The notes beneath the pieces were generated by a model that searched no databases, was not told the DNA's origin, and saw nothing but the letters and a program-made list of their open reading frames with translations. Below, one piece after another: positions 25,010 to 34,282 of a stretch of DNA of 64,000 nt. Within the stretch, counting starts at the first letter, position 1. Every line of letters begins with the position of its first letter. The position numbers were made by a program, and so were the translations under genes. This stretch comes from Desulfoluna sp942491485 (lineage in GTDB: Bacteria; Desulfobacterota; Desulfobacteria; Desulfobacterales; Desulfolunaceae): the NCBI GenBank assembly GCA_942491485.1, contig CALOAX010000004.1, positions 62,001 to 126,000 of the forward strand. The letters are read 5' to 3'.

Positions 25010-28000
25010 TTATTTTGTACATACCTGATGCATCATTTTTTCTGCAATGATTTTAATTGACTTTGTTCCATAAAGGTTGGATTTGGATATTGCTTTTGAG
25101 ATGTATTTAAGTAATATTTTTTTATTTCCTATGTTGTTGTCATTAAGGAGCTTTGCTTTGCGGAGATAAAGATACGATTCACAATAATGCTCGTCCATTT
25201 TGATACACAATTCAATGCATCTATCAAGGATTCTGAGGGCTGATGAAACATTATGTTTTGTTTCCATGATATCTGCTAAAAGAGCTTCATATCTGGTGAA
25301 TCCTAGAATGCAACCTGATTTTTTGAGTTTATTAATTTGAAAAGTCAGTAATGGACCGTCATTAATCGCCCAGGCATAATGGATGCTGGCATAGCTTTGA
25401 TAAGCCGGTAGACCGTAGCAGTTTGCTAACTCTATTAGCTCAAGGCTTATGTGTTTTGTTTTTTTCCTATCATTCATGAGCTGAAATAGGATCCCTTGGT
25501 AAAGAAGGGCTATGCCCAGCGAGGGAATATGACATACTTGTTTTGCCCAAAAAATGGATGCATTACTCAGTTCTTTTGCGGAGTCCGTGTTGCCCCTGAA
25601 CCATCGAACAACAGCAAGGGTTGCATATGACCAGACAAGGGTATCGATTCCATAGGTGGCTCCATGGTCACGGTGTTTTTCCTGACTATATATGGAGATC
25701 GCCTTTTTTAGAACTGCATCTGCATCAACGTAGTGTCCGTCCATAAAATTTGCCTGGCCTTTCAATGAGCAAGCTGCGGCCATGAGCCCATCGTCCCCTG
25801 AGGATTCGGCCAAGGCCATCAACTCTTCAGTGAGCTGTCGGGTTTCTTCCCGGTGACTTGCCACATGGTGGTAGGTGATGAGGGCCCAGAGGGTGGGGAC
25901 GGTGTGGGGGCCGGGGCCGAGTTCGGTCATGAGGGTTTGGGATCGCTCCACGCATGCTTTGACGCTCGGGTGTGCCCAGCCCACACTGGCCATAAGGGCC
26001 TGGGTCCGAATCCCGTTGATGTCCAGCTCCACCGTTTTCTGATCATCCGATGGCAGGTGGAGGAGCCACTCCAGCACCAGGTCGGCATGGGACATGGCTT
26101 CTGAATGGACCGATTTGTTGAGGAGGCTGCGGGCTGCTTTGGTGCCAAAGAGCACGGCGTCGCTGAACTGGCCGGCACCGGCATGATGGGCGGCGATGAC
26201 GGCGACCTGTTCGGTGTCTGTCTCGTCGCACCGGGACTGAAGAACGTGGGCAATGCGGGCGTGACAGGTTTTTCGAGAAGAGCTGAGCAAGGTGTCGCAG
26301 GCGGCGTCCCGAATCAGGGCGTGATGGAAGATGTAAAGGGGGGAACCGATTTTCAGCTGCCGGTAGATGAGCCCGGCATGGACCAGCTCGTCCATGTGGA
26401 GCTGAAGGGTGCTTTCATCCACCAGGGACGCCTTGGCGAGAAGGTCGTAGCCGAACTCGCGGCCGATGACCGATGCGAGTTGCAGGGTTTCACGGGCAGG
26501 CCCCAGGCGGTCCAACCTGCTGGTGAGAAGATCCCGGAGGGTGACGGGAATGGCGGCGGACTGAAAGTCCCCCTCCAGGGTGTAGATTCCACTTTTTTCC
26601 ACCAAGTGGGAGTCCATGAGCATGCGGGTGAGCTCTTCAAGAAAAAGGGGCACCCCATCGGTTCGGGTGACGACATTGTTGACCAACTCGTCACTGAGTT
26701 TTTTTTGCCCCACGACCTTTTGGACGAGGGTGGCCGCATTTTGGGTGTCGAGGCCGGAAAGCGTCATGGGCGTTACCAAGTCCCCGGGCCATGGCCCTTT
26801 AAACTCTGGGCGACTGGTGAGAAGAACAAGGGTCTGGTGTCCCGGGGCGCTCAGGAGGTCGCCCAGGAAGGTCAGGGTGGTGGGGTCGGCCCAGTGGAGG
26901 TCTTCAAAGATGAGGAGGAGAGGGGCCCCGTCACCCATCCCATGGAAGAGCGCAAGAAGGGTCTCCATGAGAATGGCTTTCTGGCGGTCGGGTGAGAGTT
27001 CCGACGGGGTGTATCCTTCAGGAAGGGGAAGGGAGAACCATGCACTCAGGACCGGCATCACCTGCTCCATCACGCACCCCAATCCCCTCAGGGTCTCCTC
27101 AAGGAGTGCGATAACCTCTTCTGCCGGTTTCTCTTTTTGAATGTTGAGATGGCTTCGAACCATTTGGATCACGGGGAACAGGGCGTTGTTCTTGTGTTCG
27201 GGAAGGCATCGCCCTTCCTGGAGTGCGTGGTCTGTTTGTGCCACAACCCTCTGGAGCTCCCTGACCAGCCTTGATTTGCCAATCCCTGCGTCCCCCGTGA
27301 GGAGAAGGCAGGGAGAGTCCCCTTTCATCGTCTCCTGCCAGAGGGCATGGAGGGCGCTTAGTTCTGCATCCCGTCCGATGAGATTTCCGTTGGGTGCTCC
27401 CGTGCCTTTCAGGTCAAGGGCTTCAGCCATGGCCTCACCCACGAGGCGGTAGGTGGCAATGCGGTGGGAGGTTGCGCCGATGCGTTCGGTACCGGCCTTT
27501 TCAAATGTCAGGTGTTGCTTCAGGAGGCTGCGGGATGTCTCGCTTGCGAGAAGGGTGCCGGGTTGGGCCAGGGTTTCCAGTCGGATTGCTGCGTTGGCCG
27601 TAGGACCGGTGGCCATGCCATCGGCATTGAGGAGAACCGGGCCTGTGTGGATGCCTCCCTGAAGGGCAAGGGAGATGCCGTCGCGTTTTTTGAGAAGGGC
27701 GCTTCGTCCCCGGATGGTTTCGGCCATCGTCAGGGCGGTGCGGCCCGCAAGCCTCGCGTCGGCATCGGTGACCCTGGGGTAGCCGAAACAGATGATGAGT
27801 CGGTCTCCAAGGGCTCCGTTGATGTGGCCTCCGAAGCGTTCGGCGATTTCTCCGCACACGGTGAGCTGGTCCTTCAGGATTTCGTTAAGGGTTTCAAGGT
27901 CCGGCTCCTTGTCCCCGATAACCGAAAGGCTGATGCAGAGCATGGTCACTTGGCGTTTTTCTCCATCCTGGTGGCCGGAGGAGTTCGTATAGCTGGTCTC

Positions 28001-28933
28001 CCCGGGGACCGTTCCGGAGCCTGTATACCCCATGGGAAGGCTCATTTCACCCACGAGGTCGTCAAGATGCAAGCGGTTCAGCTCACCCCAGAGGGTGGTG
28101 GTGGCATCGAACCGGTCTTGCCTTGATTTCTTCAGAACCTTGCGGAGAAGCTGTCCCAGGGGGTGTCCGGCCACAGCAGCCGGAAGGGGCACCTCCCTGG
28201 GGCTGAGCTGCATATGGTACACCTCGGCCAGGTTGCCGCAGGAGAACACCGGCTGACCCGTGAGGCATTCCAGGAAGAGAAGGCCCCATGCGTAGAGGTC
28301 AGATGCGGGGCTGGGGGGCTCGCCCCGGAGCTGCTCCGGTGCGCAGTAAGAAGGGGTGCCCACGGCCTGCCGCGTGAGGGTCAGGCTCTCGTAGGTCATG
28401 GGGCGGGCCTCTTCCACCAGGGTGGCGAGGCCAAAATCCAGGATTTTTACATGGCACCGCGTGCCGGTTTCATTCACCATGATGTTGGCGGGTTTGAGGT
28501 CCCTGTGGATCACGCCCAGGTCATGGGCATGGGCGAGGGCCTCCATCACCTGCTCCATGAGCTCCCCGGCTTCAGTGGCCGAGAGGTTCTTTCTTCGGGA
28601 GAGGTGCTCTTTCAAGGTGATGCCCGGGACATATTCAAAGGCGATGAAAAGGGTTTGGTCCTCGGTGCGTCCCTTGTCGAGGATTCGAACAATGTTGGGG
28701 TGGTGGAGACTGGCGCAGAGGTCCACCTCCCGTTGAAACCTGGCCAATTGATGGGCCATGGGGGGGGCGTCCTCCCCAGCCTCGGGGGCGAGCAGTTTAA
28801 GGGCCACCGTCTGCCCGGTGCTTATCTGGGTGCATGCGTAGACGCAACCGTATCCGCCTTTGCCTAAGGTCCTGTCCACTCGGTAGCGGTTGGCAAGGGT
28901 CGTTCCTGCAGGGATCTGTCTCATCTTTCTCAT
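25010..28933 (-). CDS. TOMM-system Ser/Thr kinase / cyclase-homology / AAA ATPase / TPR-like fusion
   Basis: About 1307 residues. Residues 10-275 are a Hanks-type kinase (GKGGYGCVY, VALKLL, HRDLKPANIMV, DFGLA, SYCAPEQL). Residues about 330-500 are a class III cyclase homology domain (GGHINGALGDRLIICFGYP), but the first metal aspartate region, normally like FADL, reads CISLS. Then comes an AAA ATPase with Walker A LLLTGDAGIGKSRLVREL and Walker B LLLIFEDLHWAD. The last 400 residues are helical TPR-like, and the final 250 are markedly AT-rich. This is the architecture called TOMM system kinase/cyclase fusion protein. It probably senses and regulates rather than modifies the peptide. The frame upstream of 28933 runs into a repeat and is rejected. 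Confidence 0.9.
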   Translation of the reverse strand: MRKMRQIPAGTTLANRYRVDRTLGKGGYGCVYACTQISTGQTVALKLLAPEAGEDAPPMAHQLARFQREVDLCASLHHPNIVRILDKGRTEDQTLFIAFEYVPGITLKEHLSRRKNLSATEAGELMEQVMEALAHAHDLGVIHRDLKPANIMVNETGTRCHVKILDFGLATLVEEARPMTYESLTLTRQAVGTPSYCAPEQLRGEPPSPASDLYAWGLLFLECLTGQPVFSCGNLAEVYHMQLSPREVPLPAAVAGHPLGQLLRKVLKKSRQDRFDATTTLWGELNRLHLDDLVGEMSLPMGYTGSGTVPGETSYTNSSGHQDGEKRQVTMLCISLSVIGDKEPDLETLNEILKDQLTVCGEIAERFGGHINGALGDRLIICFGYPRVTDADARLAGRTALTMAETIRGRSALLKKRDGISLALQGGIHTGPVLLNADGMATGPTANAAIRLETLAQPGTLLASETSRSLLKQHLTFEKAGTERIGATSHRIATYRLVGEAMAEALDLKGTGAPNGNLIGRDAELSALHALWQETMKGDSPCLLLTGDAGIGKSRLVRELQRVVAQTDHALQEGRCLPEHKNNALFPVIQMVRSHLNIQKEKPAEEVIALLEETLRGLGCVMEQVMPVLSAWFSLPLPEGYTPSELSPDRQKAILMETLLALFHGMGDGAPLLLIFEDLHWADPTTLTFLGDLLSAPGHQTLVLLTSRPEFKGPWPGDLVTPMTLSGLDTQNAATLVQKVVGQKKLSDELVNNVVTRTDGVPLFLEELTRMLMDSHLVEKSGIYTLEGDFQSAAIPVTLRDLLTSRLDRLGPARETLQLASVIGREFGYDLLAKASLVDESTLQLHMDELVHAGLIYRQLKIGSPLYIFHHALIRDAACDTLLSSSRKTCHARIAHVLQSRCDETDTEQVAVIAAHHAGAGQFSDAVLFGTKAARSLLNKSVHSEAMSHADLVLEWLLHLPSDDQKTVELDINGIRTQALMASVGWAHPSVKACVERSQTLMTELGPGPHTVPTLWALITYHHVASHREETRQLTEELMALAESSGDDGLMAAACSLKGQANFMDGHYVDADAVLKKAISIYSQEKHRDHGATYGIDTLVWSYATLAVVRWFRGNTDSAKELSNASIFWAKQVCHIPSLGIALLYQGILFQLMNDRKKTKHISLELIELANCYGLPAYQSYASIHYAWAINDGPLLTFQINKLKKSGCILGFTRYEALLADIMETKHNVSSALRILDRCIELCIKMDEHYCESYLYLRKAKLLNDNNIGNKKILLKYISKAISKSNLYGTKSIKIIAEKMMHQVCTK

Positions 28934-28981
28934 GCGGTGCTGTACTCCGGAAAACGACGGTCCATGTTCGGTAAAAAGCGA

Positions 28982-29083
28982 GCCTCCGGCGGCGAGGTGT
29001 GCCACCTCGAAAGCTGGTTCGTGAATGCTCCGACCCCTCGTTCCCCGGGTACGTCTCATTTCCTGACGGGCTTCGCCCGTGAG
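28982..29083 (+). repeat. Dispersed repeat, C/B hybrid half-module
   Basis: The tag GCCTCCGGCGGC is followed by the hairpin CGAGGTGTGCCACCTCG, then AAAGCTGG, CCCCTCGTTCCCCGGG and the B end CCTGACGGGCTTCGCCCGTG. This copy lies at the 5' side of its neighbouring gene, an exception to the usual position after stop codons. Confidence 0.85.
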
Positions 29084-29344
29084 ATTTTCAACGGTGATTT
29101 ATGATGCCGTCTTCCCCGTCTGACGGGTAAGAGGGATAAACTATGAGGGAAACACGTTGGGGTCTCGCTGTAAAATAATTATGCAACGACCGGTACCGGG
29201 CGTTTCTCCAATGCTATGCGGTTCAGCATTCATGTTTAAAGCGTACGGTGCTGGCTTTTCAGAATGTGTATAATTTACTAGTGGCAAGGCCCTTGCCCTT
29301 TATGTGCCCGATTCTTTCAGCGGCTCACGCGGTGCTGCGATGAG
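29084..29344. other. Intergenic region, probable promoter of the TOMM operon
   Basis: 260 bases between the sigma54-type activator and the kinase fusion, both on minus. It contains the inverted repeat GGCAAGGCCCTTGCC at 29283-29297, whose GG-N10-GC spacing also fits a sigma54 -24/-12 element, but symmetry alone could explain that. AT-rich stretches near 29170 and 29270 are other promoter candidates. Confidence 0.4.
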
Positions 29345-30844
29345 TCATGAGGCAGAACCGAACTCCCTTTCCAGTTGATGCTGCTTGACCAGGTTGTTGA
29401 GCTGAGATCGTGAAACCCCAAGCTTGCGTGCGGTCTGGCTCACATTCCATCGGTGTTCCCGAAGGTGTTTCAGGATAAATTCACGCTCCCACTCTTCTTT
29501 TCCTTCCCGGTAGGTGTGGTCTGAAGGAGCAACCGCTTGCTGGGCCCGGTCCTTTTCCGTATGGGTCCCCGTAATGGTTGCGGACCCGGCGGTGGAGGCC
29601 CTGACGATGGCCCGTTGGACAAGGTTTTCAAGTTGGCGGATGTTTCCGGGGTAATGCCGTCTGGAAAGGTCGTCAAAGGTATCCGGGGTGACAGTAAGCA
29701 GGGGGATGTTGAAGTGCCTGCAGTGTTTTTCGGTGAAGTGGCTTACCAGCTCTGAGATGTCGTCTCGCCGTTGGTCAAGTGAGGGAAGGTTCTGCTGGAC
29801 GACGGAGAGGCGATAGAAGAGATCCGCCCGAAAGGTTTTCGCCTCAATGGCCTCATTAAAATCGATGTTGGATGCGGTGATAATACGGGCATCGACTTTC
29901 TTGGGGGTGAGGGCCCCCAGGGGGTAGTAGACCCCTTCTTCCACAAACTGAAGAAATTTGGCTTGAACGGGCATGGGAAGTTCCCCAACCTCATCGAGAA
30001 AAAGGGTTCCCCCTGCGGCGGCCTCGATTTTTCCCGGGAGATCGGCGTAGGCCCCGGAGTGTGCGCCGCGCACGGCACCGAAGAGTTCGCTCTCCACCAG
30101 GTTATCCGGCAGGTTGGCGCAGTTGACGTGAACAAAGGGGGCTTCCCGTCTTGAACTGAGGGTGTGGATGTAGCGGGCCAGCTGTGTTTTTCCGGTTCCG
30201 GTCTCCCCGGTAAGGAGAAGGGTCACATCAAAGTGGGAAACCGTGGAGGCCTCTTTGAGCACCTGAATCCACGCGTCGGATTGGCCCACCATGCCCTGGG
30301 CTCTTGAGGATGCCAGGATATCGTCAGAGCCGGGAGATCCCAGCAATCGGCGTTTAAACTGCTTGAGAAGCGGAGAAAATTTGCGGGAGAAGAGCTCGGC
30401 TTCGGTTACATGGTCGTCGGCATCGAAGCCAAAGCCCCTGTCGCTTTCCAGATAGATGACCCCCTTGGTCTCGTTGTCTGAGATGGGGGCGCAGAGGACC
30501 GCTTCGATGCGGGCTGTGCGAACGCTGTGATGGTCCTTGAACCGTTCGTCAAGGAAGGCGGAAGGGGTGACGATGGTTTCGCCACGCGTGAGGGTCTCGG
30601 CGATAATGCCGGTGGAGATGCGCTGTCGCACCAGGTCCACGTCATTGTCGGTGAGCTGATGGGTGCTCCACCAGACATGATTGTTCAGGTCTCGAAGCTC
30701 CACGTAGCCCAGCTGGGATTGGGTGATTCCCACCATCAGGTTGAGGGCTTCTGAGAGAGCTTTGTCCGGGGAATCGGTCTCCCCTTCCATGCGGAGAAGA
30801 AGCTTGTAGAAATCCCTCTGGAGCAGATGTCTTTCGTTGCTCAT
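29345..30844 (-). CDS. GAF-domain sigma54-type activator with altered GAFTGA loop
   Basis: About 499 residues. Residues 20-170 form a GAF sensor (VGITQSQLGYVELRD, EAVLCAPISDNETKGVIYLE). The AAA+ domain has Walker A GETGTGKT and Walker B GGTLFLDEVGEL, and the L1 loop near residue 260 reads GAHSGA. The Phe that normally contacts sigma54 is thus His. The C-terminal Fis-type helix-turn-helix is WNVSQTARKLGVSRSQLNNL. An ATG at 30892 is also in frame; 30844 (MSNERHLLQ) is chosen by domain boundary, and both ribosome sites are weak. It sits on the same strand just upstream of the TOMM genes and probably controls them (inference). Confidence 0.88.
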   Translation of the reverse strand: MSNERHLLQRDFYKLLLRMEGETDSPDKALSEALNLMVGITQSQLGYVELRDLNNHVWWSTHQLTDNDVDLVRQRISTGIIAETLTRGETIVTPSAFLDERFKDHHSVRTARIEAVLCAPISDNETKGVIYLESDRGFGFDADDHVTEAELFSRKFSPLLKQFKRRLLGSPGSDDILASSRAQGMVGQSDAWIQVLKEASTVSHFDVTLLLTGETGTGKTQLARYIHTLSSRREAPFVHVNCANLPDNLVESELFGAVRGAHSGAYADLPGKIEAAAGGTLFLDEVGELPMPVQAKFLQFVEEGVYYPLGALTPKKVDARIITASNIDFNEAIEAKTFRADLFYRLSVVQQNLPSLDQRRDDISELVSHFTEKHCRHFNIPLLTVTPDTFDDLSRRHYPGNIRQLENLVQRAIVRASTAGSATITGTHTEKDRAQQAVAPSDHTYREGKEEWEREFILKHLREHRWNVSQTARKLGVSRSQLNNLVKQHQLEREFGSAS

Positions 30845-31337
30845 GGTATGACACTCTTGCCTTACGACCGAAGGGCAGGCATAGCTGGCCATGGGGTCGT
30901 TTTATCGTCACACGGCACCTGTTCTCCCCCCGGGAAAGTGCGATGTAATCATTGGTAATCAAAATTTTTGAATATATAGAGAATAAGCGATTATTCGTTG
31001 AGGTGACCAGCATTGCATAAGGTGCCGGTAAAGATCAAGGGGAGAGAGGTATGGCCTTGGAATCGTAGACTGAAAGGGAACATGGGGCTGCTTGGTGCGA
31101 CAGGATTCCAGTATAGATGAACGAATGAGACAACACCATGGTATCGTCAGGTGCTGCAACGGCGATGCATGATGTCTCGGGTGGATGGGTGGGGGGGCTG
31201 TTCAGATAGAGGTGACGACGATTTCGCGGATATCAGGCCAGATGTCTCTCATAGGCATCGGGGGTGAAGGGGGGCGCAAGGAGACCTCCATATCTTGAAG
31301 AGGTTGACGTAATCGTTGATGGCAGTGGTTGATCCGG
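30845..31337. other. Intergenic region between the hybrid kinase and the GAF activator
   Basis: About 490 bases with no supported gene or terminator. The AT-rich segment near 30955-31010 is the likeliest promoter region for the minus-strand activator. Confidence 0.4.
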
Positions 31338-33773
31338 TCATTGGTCCTCGGATAGATCAGGGGGCTGTGTGAGGTGTTTTTCCATGAGTGAAAAAAGAAC
31401 GGTTTTCTGGAATGGCTTGCCGAGAAAGTCATCGCACCCGGCCTCCAGCGCCTTCTGACGGTCGGAGTCAAAGCTGCAGGCTGTAAGGGCAATGATGGGG
31501 GCACTGGCCCCCTCTGGGGTTGCTTTGATGCGTTTCGTGGCTTCTATGCCGTCCATCACGGGCATTTTCAGGTCCATCAGGATGAGGTGGGGGTGATCGT
31601 TGTGAAATCGCCGGATGGCCTCTTTTCCGTCGGCGGCACAGATGACGTCATACCCAGATGAGCTGAGGAGCCGTCTCAGGAAGAGACGGTTGGTGGCGTT
31701 GTCATCCACCACAAGGATGCGGAGATCCTCCCTCGGGGGGCGGCCGGTCTCCGAGGGCGCTCTTTCTGAGGGACGCCGGGATTCCTGCACCTGCTGGGTG
31801 CGGATGGTGAACCGAAAGAGGGAGCCCCTTCCCGGTGTGCTTGTGACGGTGATGTCCCCTCCCATGAGTCGGGCCATCTGCCGGCAGATGGTGAGGCCGA
31901 GACCGGTGCCCGTGCCACTGTGGCGAACGTGCCGTCCCTGGGCAAAGGGTGAGAAGATGTCGTCCAGCTCATCTGCTGGAATGCCCAGGCCGGTGTCATC
32001 AATGTGAAAATGAAGATCCAGGTGGTCTTTGCCTTCACTGCATGGGCTGTGGCTGATGGTCAGGTGAATGTGCCCCTCCTTTGTGAACTTCAGGGCATTG
32101 CCGAGCAGGTTCATGAGCACCTGGCGAATGCGAAGCCGGTCGCCGAGGATAAACACGGGCAGCCCCTCCTGCCAGGAGCACTGAAAGTCCAGTCCCTTTT
32201 CTCCGGCCTGGTGAGCCATCACCTGAACCACGGCATCCAGGGCGTTGATAAGGTGAAAGGGGGCGCTGGCCACCGTAATGCTTCCGGCCTCAATTTTTGA
32301 GAACTCCAGGATGTCGTTGATGAGCCCCAGGAGATGTTCGCCGCTTTTCAGAACGATATCGAGATTCTCTTCATGGTGGCCCGGAAGATCGCCCTCCTGC
32401 TTCATGAGACCGGAGAAGCCGATGATGGCGTTCAAGGGGGTACGCAACTCGTGGCTCATGTGGGCAAGGAAGGTGCTCTTGGCATGGCTGGCCGCTTCGG
32501 CATTCTCTTTGGCTTTGCTGAGTTGGGCTGTTCGCTCACGAACCTTTCGTTCAAGGGTGAACCGCGATTGTTCCAGTGCATGCTCCACTTTTCTGCGGTT
32601 GGCAACATGGACAAGGAGGAGACAAATTCCCGTTGAGATGAGAAGGATGTAGCCGCTGACCAGCCACACCAGGGTTTTGTAGGTGCTGTAGAAGGAGAAG
32701 GGACGGTTGATGACGATGCTCTCCTCGGGAATGAGATGCTCAGGGACGCCGAATCGTTCGAGCTGGAGGTGGTCGAAGAGATTACGATTGGCTCCGCGCC
32801 TGACGACGGGGATGGCCCAGGGGGCTGTGCCGCTGAGAACTTTTATCCCAAGGGCCACCGCCTGCTCCCCCTGACTGGTTCCGTTGATGAGGTTTCCGCC
32901 CACCATGCCATGGCCGAGGTAAAGGTCGAGAAGCCCGTATACAGGAACGGCTGAGGCTCGGGAGATGCGCCCCATGCTCTCTTCTTCGGGGAAAAATCGG
33001 TTGTTCCCATCTTTGAAGTAGACCCCCATGAGAACAAGGGCCGTTTCTGGCAGGCGTGAAAGCCGCTCCTCCAGTTTCTCCATAGAGAGGTCGGGAAGGT
33101 AGGAGAATTTCAGCCGCCCTTCATAGGGTACGAGCTGTTCCCGGATGGTTTTTGCCCATGCGATACCCGTGGGGAGGTGGTCATTGAGGATATGGACTTC
33201 GGTGGTTTGAGGGTGATGGGAGAGTGCGATGTCCAGGGTTCGGGCTGCATCGAAAATTTCAGCCACACCGGTGAAAAGAGGAAGGTGTTCGATCTGCTTA
33301 TCCTGAAAAAAGTTGACCCCGCAGAAGACCACAGGAACTCCTGGGAAAAGAGTGGCGTGCCGGGTCCGCATAAAGTCGAATGCGTTGTTGTCGCATGTCA
33401 TAATGAGATCCCAGGGGCGGTTTGCAAACTTGTGTCGGTAAAGGGCCGCGAGCTGTGATTCGTAAGGGGCGTCAAATGGGGTTCGTTTGGTGTCCATGTG
33501 CTCGACGTGAAGGTCCACGGGGTAGGGCGATATGTTGAATCCCCTTTTGACGGCATCGTAGATCTCCTCTTCCCAGACGAGACTCTGGTGGTAGGAGAAG
33601 AGAAGGAGAACCCTCCTGGGCGTAAGGGCGTCCTTTGACTCCACAGCAGGGAGCATGGGGCAATGGATACAGATCAGAAGGTACAGTACCACACCCCACA
33701 CCGTGATCCGGGGCCAGCGGTGAGGGTATTTATTATGGTGAAGCATGGAGGCGACTCGTGGGGGTGGGCTCAT
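31338..33773 (-). CDS. Hybrid sensor histidine kinase with periplasmic ABC-substrate-binding-like sensor
   Basis: An 811-residue membrane protein. After an N-terminal signal anchor (about 25-45), a large periplasmic region (about 50-370) resembles the ABC-type substrate-binding family (RRVLLLFSYHQ, PWDLIMTCDNNAFDFMR, FPGVPVVFCGVN). A membrane span (TLVWLVSGYILLISTGICLL) and a coiled linker follow. The kinase core has HMSHELRTPLNAI (phospho-His), the N box LLGNALKFT and G boxes DTGLGIP and GTGLGLTI. A C-terminal receiver follows with LILMDLKMPVMDG (phospho-Asp). No HTH output is present, so the phosphate must pass to another protein. It is on the same strand upstream of the GAF activator. The ligand is unknown. 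Confidence 0.93.
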   Translation of the reverse strand: MSPPPRVASMLHHNKYPHRWPRITVWGVVLYLLICIHCPMLPAVESKDALTPRRVLLLFSYHQSLVWEEEIYDAVKRGFNISPYPVDLHVEHMDTKRTPFDAPYESQLAALYRHKFANRPWDLIMTCDNNAFDFMRTRHATLFPGVPVVFCGVNFFQDKQIEHLPLFTGVAEIFDAARTLDIALSHHPQTTEVHILNDHLPTGIAWAKTIREQLVPYEGRLKFSYLPDLSMEKLEERLSRLPETALVLMGVYFKDGNNRFFPEEESMGRISRASAVPVYGLLDLYLGHGMVGGNLINGTSQGEQAVALGIKVLSGTAPWAIPVVRRGANRNLFDHLQLERFGVPEHLIPEESIVINRPFSFYSTYKTLVWLVSGYILLISTGICLLLVHVANRRKVEHALEQSRFTLERKVRERTAQLSKAKENAEAASHAKSTFLAHMSHELRTPLNAIIGFSGLMKQEGDLPGHHEENLDIVLKSGEHLLGLINDILEFSKIEAGSITVASAPFHLINALDAVVQVMAHQAGEKGLDFQCSWQEGLPVFILGDRLRIRQVLMNLLGNALKFTKEGHIHLTISHSPCSEGKDHLDLHFHIDDTGLGIPADELDDIFSPFAQGRHVRHSGTGTGLGLTICRQMARLMGGDITVTSTPGRGSLFRFTIRTQQVQESRRPSERAPSETGRPPREDLRILVVDDNATNRLFLRRLLSSSGYDVICAADGKEAIRRFHNDHPHLILMDLKMPVMDGIEATKRIKATPEGASAPIIALTACSFDSDRQKALEAGCDDFLGKPFQKTVLFSLMEKHLTQPPDLSEDQ

Positions 33774-34130
33774 GATATGTCTGCACCTTAAGAAAAATCG
33801 GGCTGTTTGATGACGTAAATCTCTATGAAGCTTTGTGGCTAAGATGGTTTTGGGGCTTTCAGATGCGATGGATTTGAGGGTGCCGGGCAGTCAGGGGGAA
33901 ACGCAGGCGAAATGGTGTCAGGAAAGGCTGTCCATGTCTTTGATTATATATCATAATTGACATCTGCAAGGAACCTTGACGCGGCCCGTAACCGTTGATC
34001 CTGAGGCTCCTGAAACTCATTTCATCAGAAAGCCGTTGACAGGGGCCTCAGTCACCGACTACTTAAGAGCCAGTCACCGAAAAAGTGAGGCGATCCGGAT
34101 AAGATATCCGGCCCCTTCCCTTTTTCCGTG
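33774..34130. other. Intergenic region before the TPP riboswitch
   Basis: About 360 bases between divergent transcription units. It should hold the promoters of the hybrid kinase and of the thi operon. A hairpin around CCGGATAAGATATCCGG lies at about 34096-34112. No gene seen. Confidence 0.45.
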
Positions 34131-34237
34131 ATGGAACCGTGGGGTGGCTGTCGGGGCGATGCATGTGCTCCGGGCAGCCTGAGATGATACCCGTTGAACC
34201 TGATCCGGTTGATCCCGGCGTAGGGAACAGGATTCCG
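34131..34237 (+). ncRNA. TPP riboswitch (THI element)
   Basis: It carries the hallmark thiamine-pyrophosphate aptamer sequence: a GGGGTG 5' arm at 34141, CCTGAGATGATACCC at 34178-34192, GAACCTGATCCGGTTGATCC at 34196-34215 and CGGCGTAGGGAAC at the 3' arm. It lies about 45 bases upstream of thiB and should repress or attenuate the thiamine importer operon when TPP is plentiful. The downstream expression platform is short and could act by hiding the ribosome site. Mechanism not resolved by eye. Confidence 0.95.
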
Positions 34238-34282
34238 CCATCCCACCGCTTACAATTCACAGCTTAAAAAATGAGGCTTACC

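Noticed and set aside
28934..29059. Extended N-terminus of the TOMM kinase fusion
   Set aside because: These codons translate a dispersed repeat; the kinase domain begins right after 28933.
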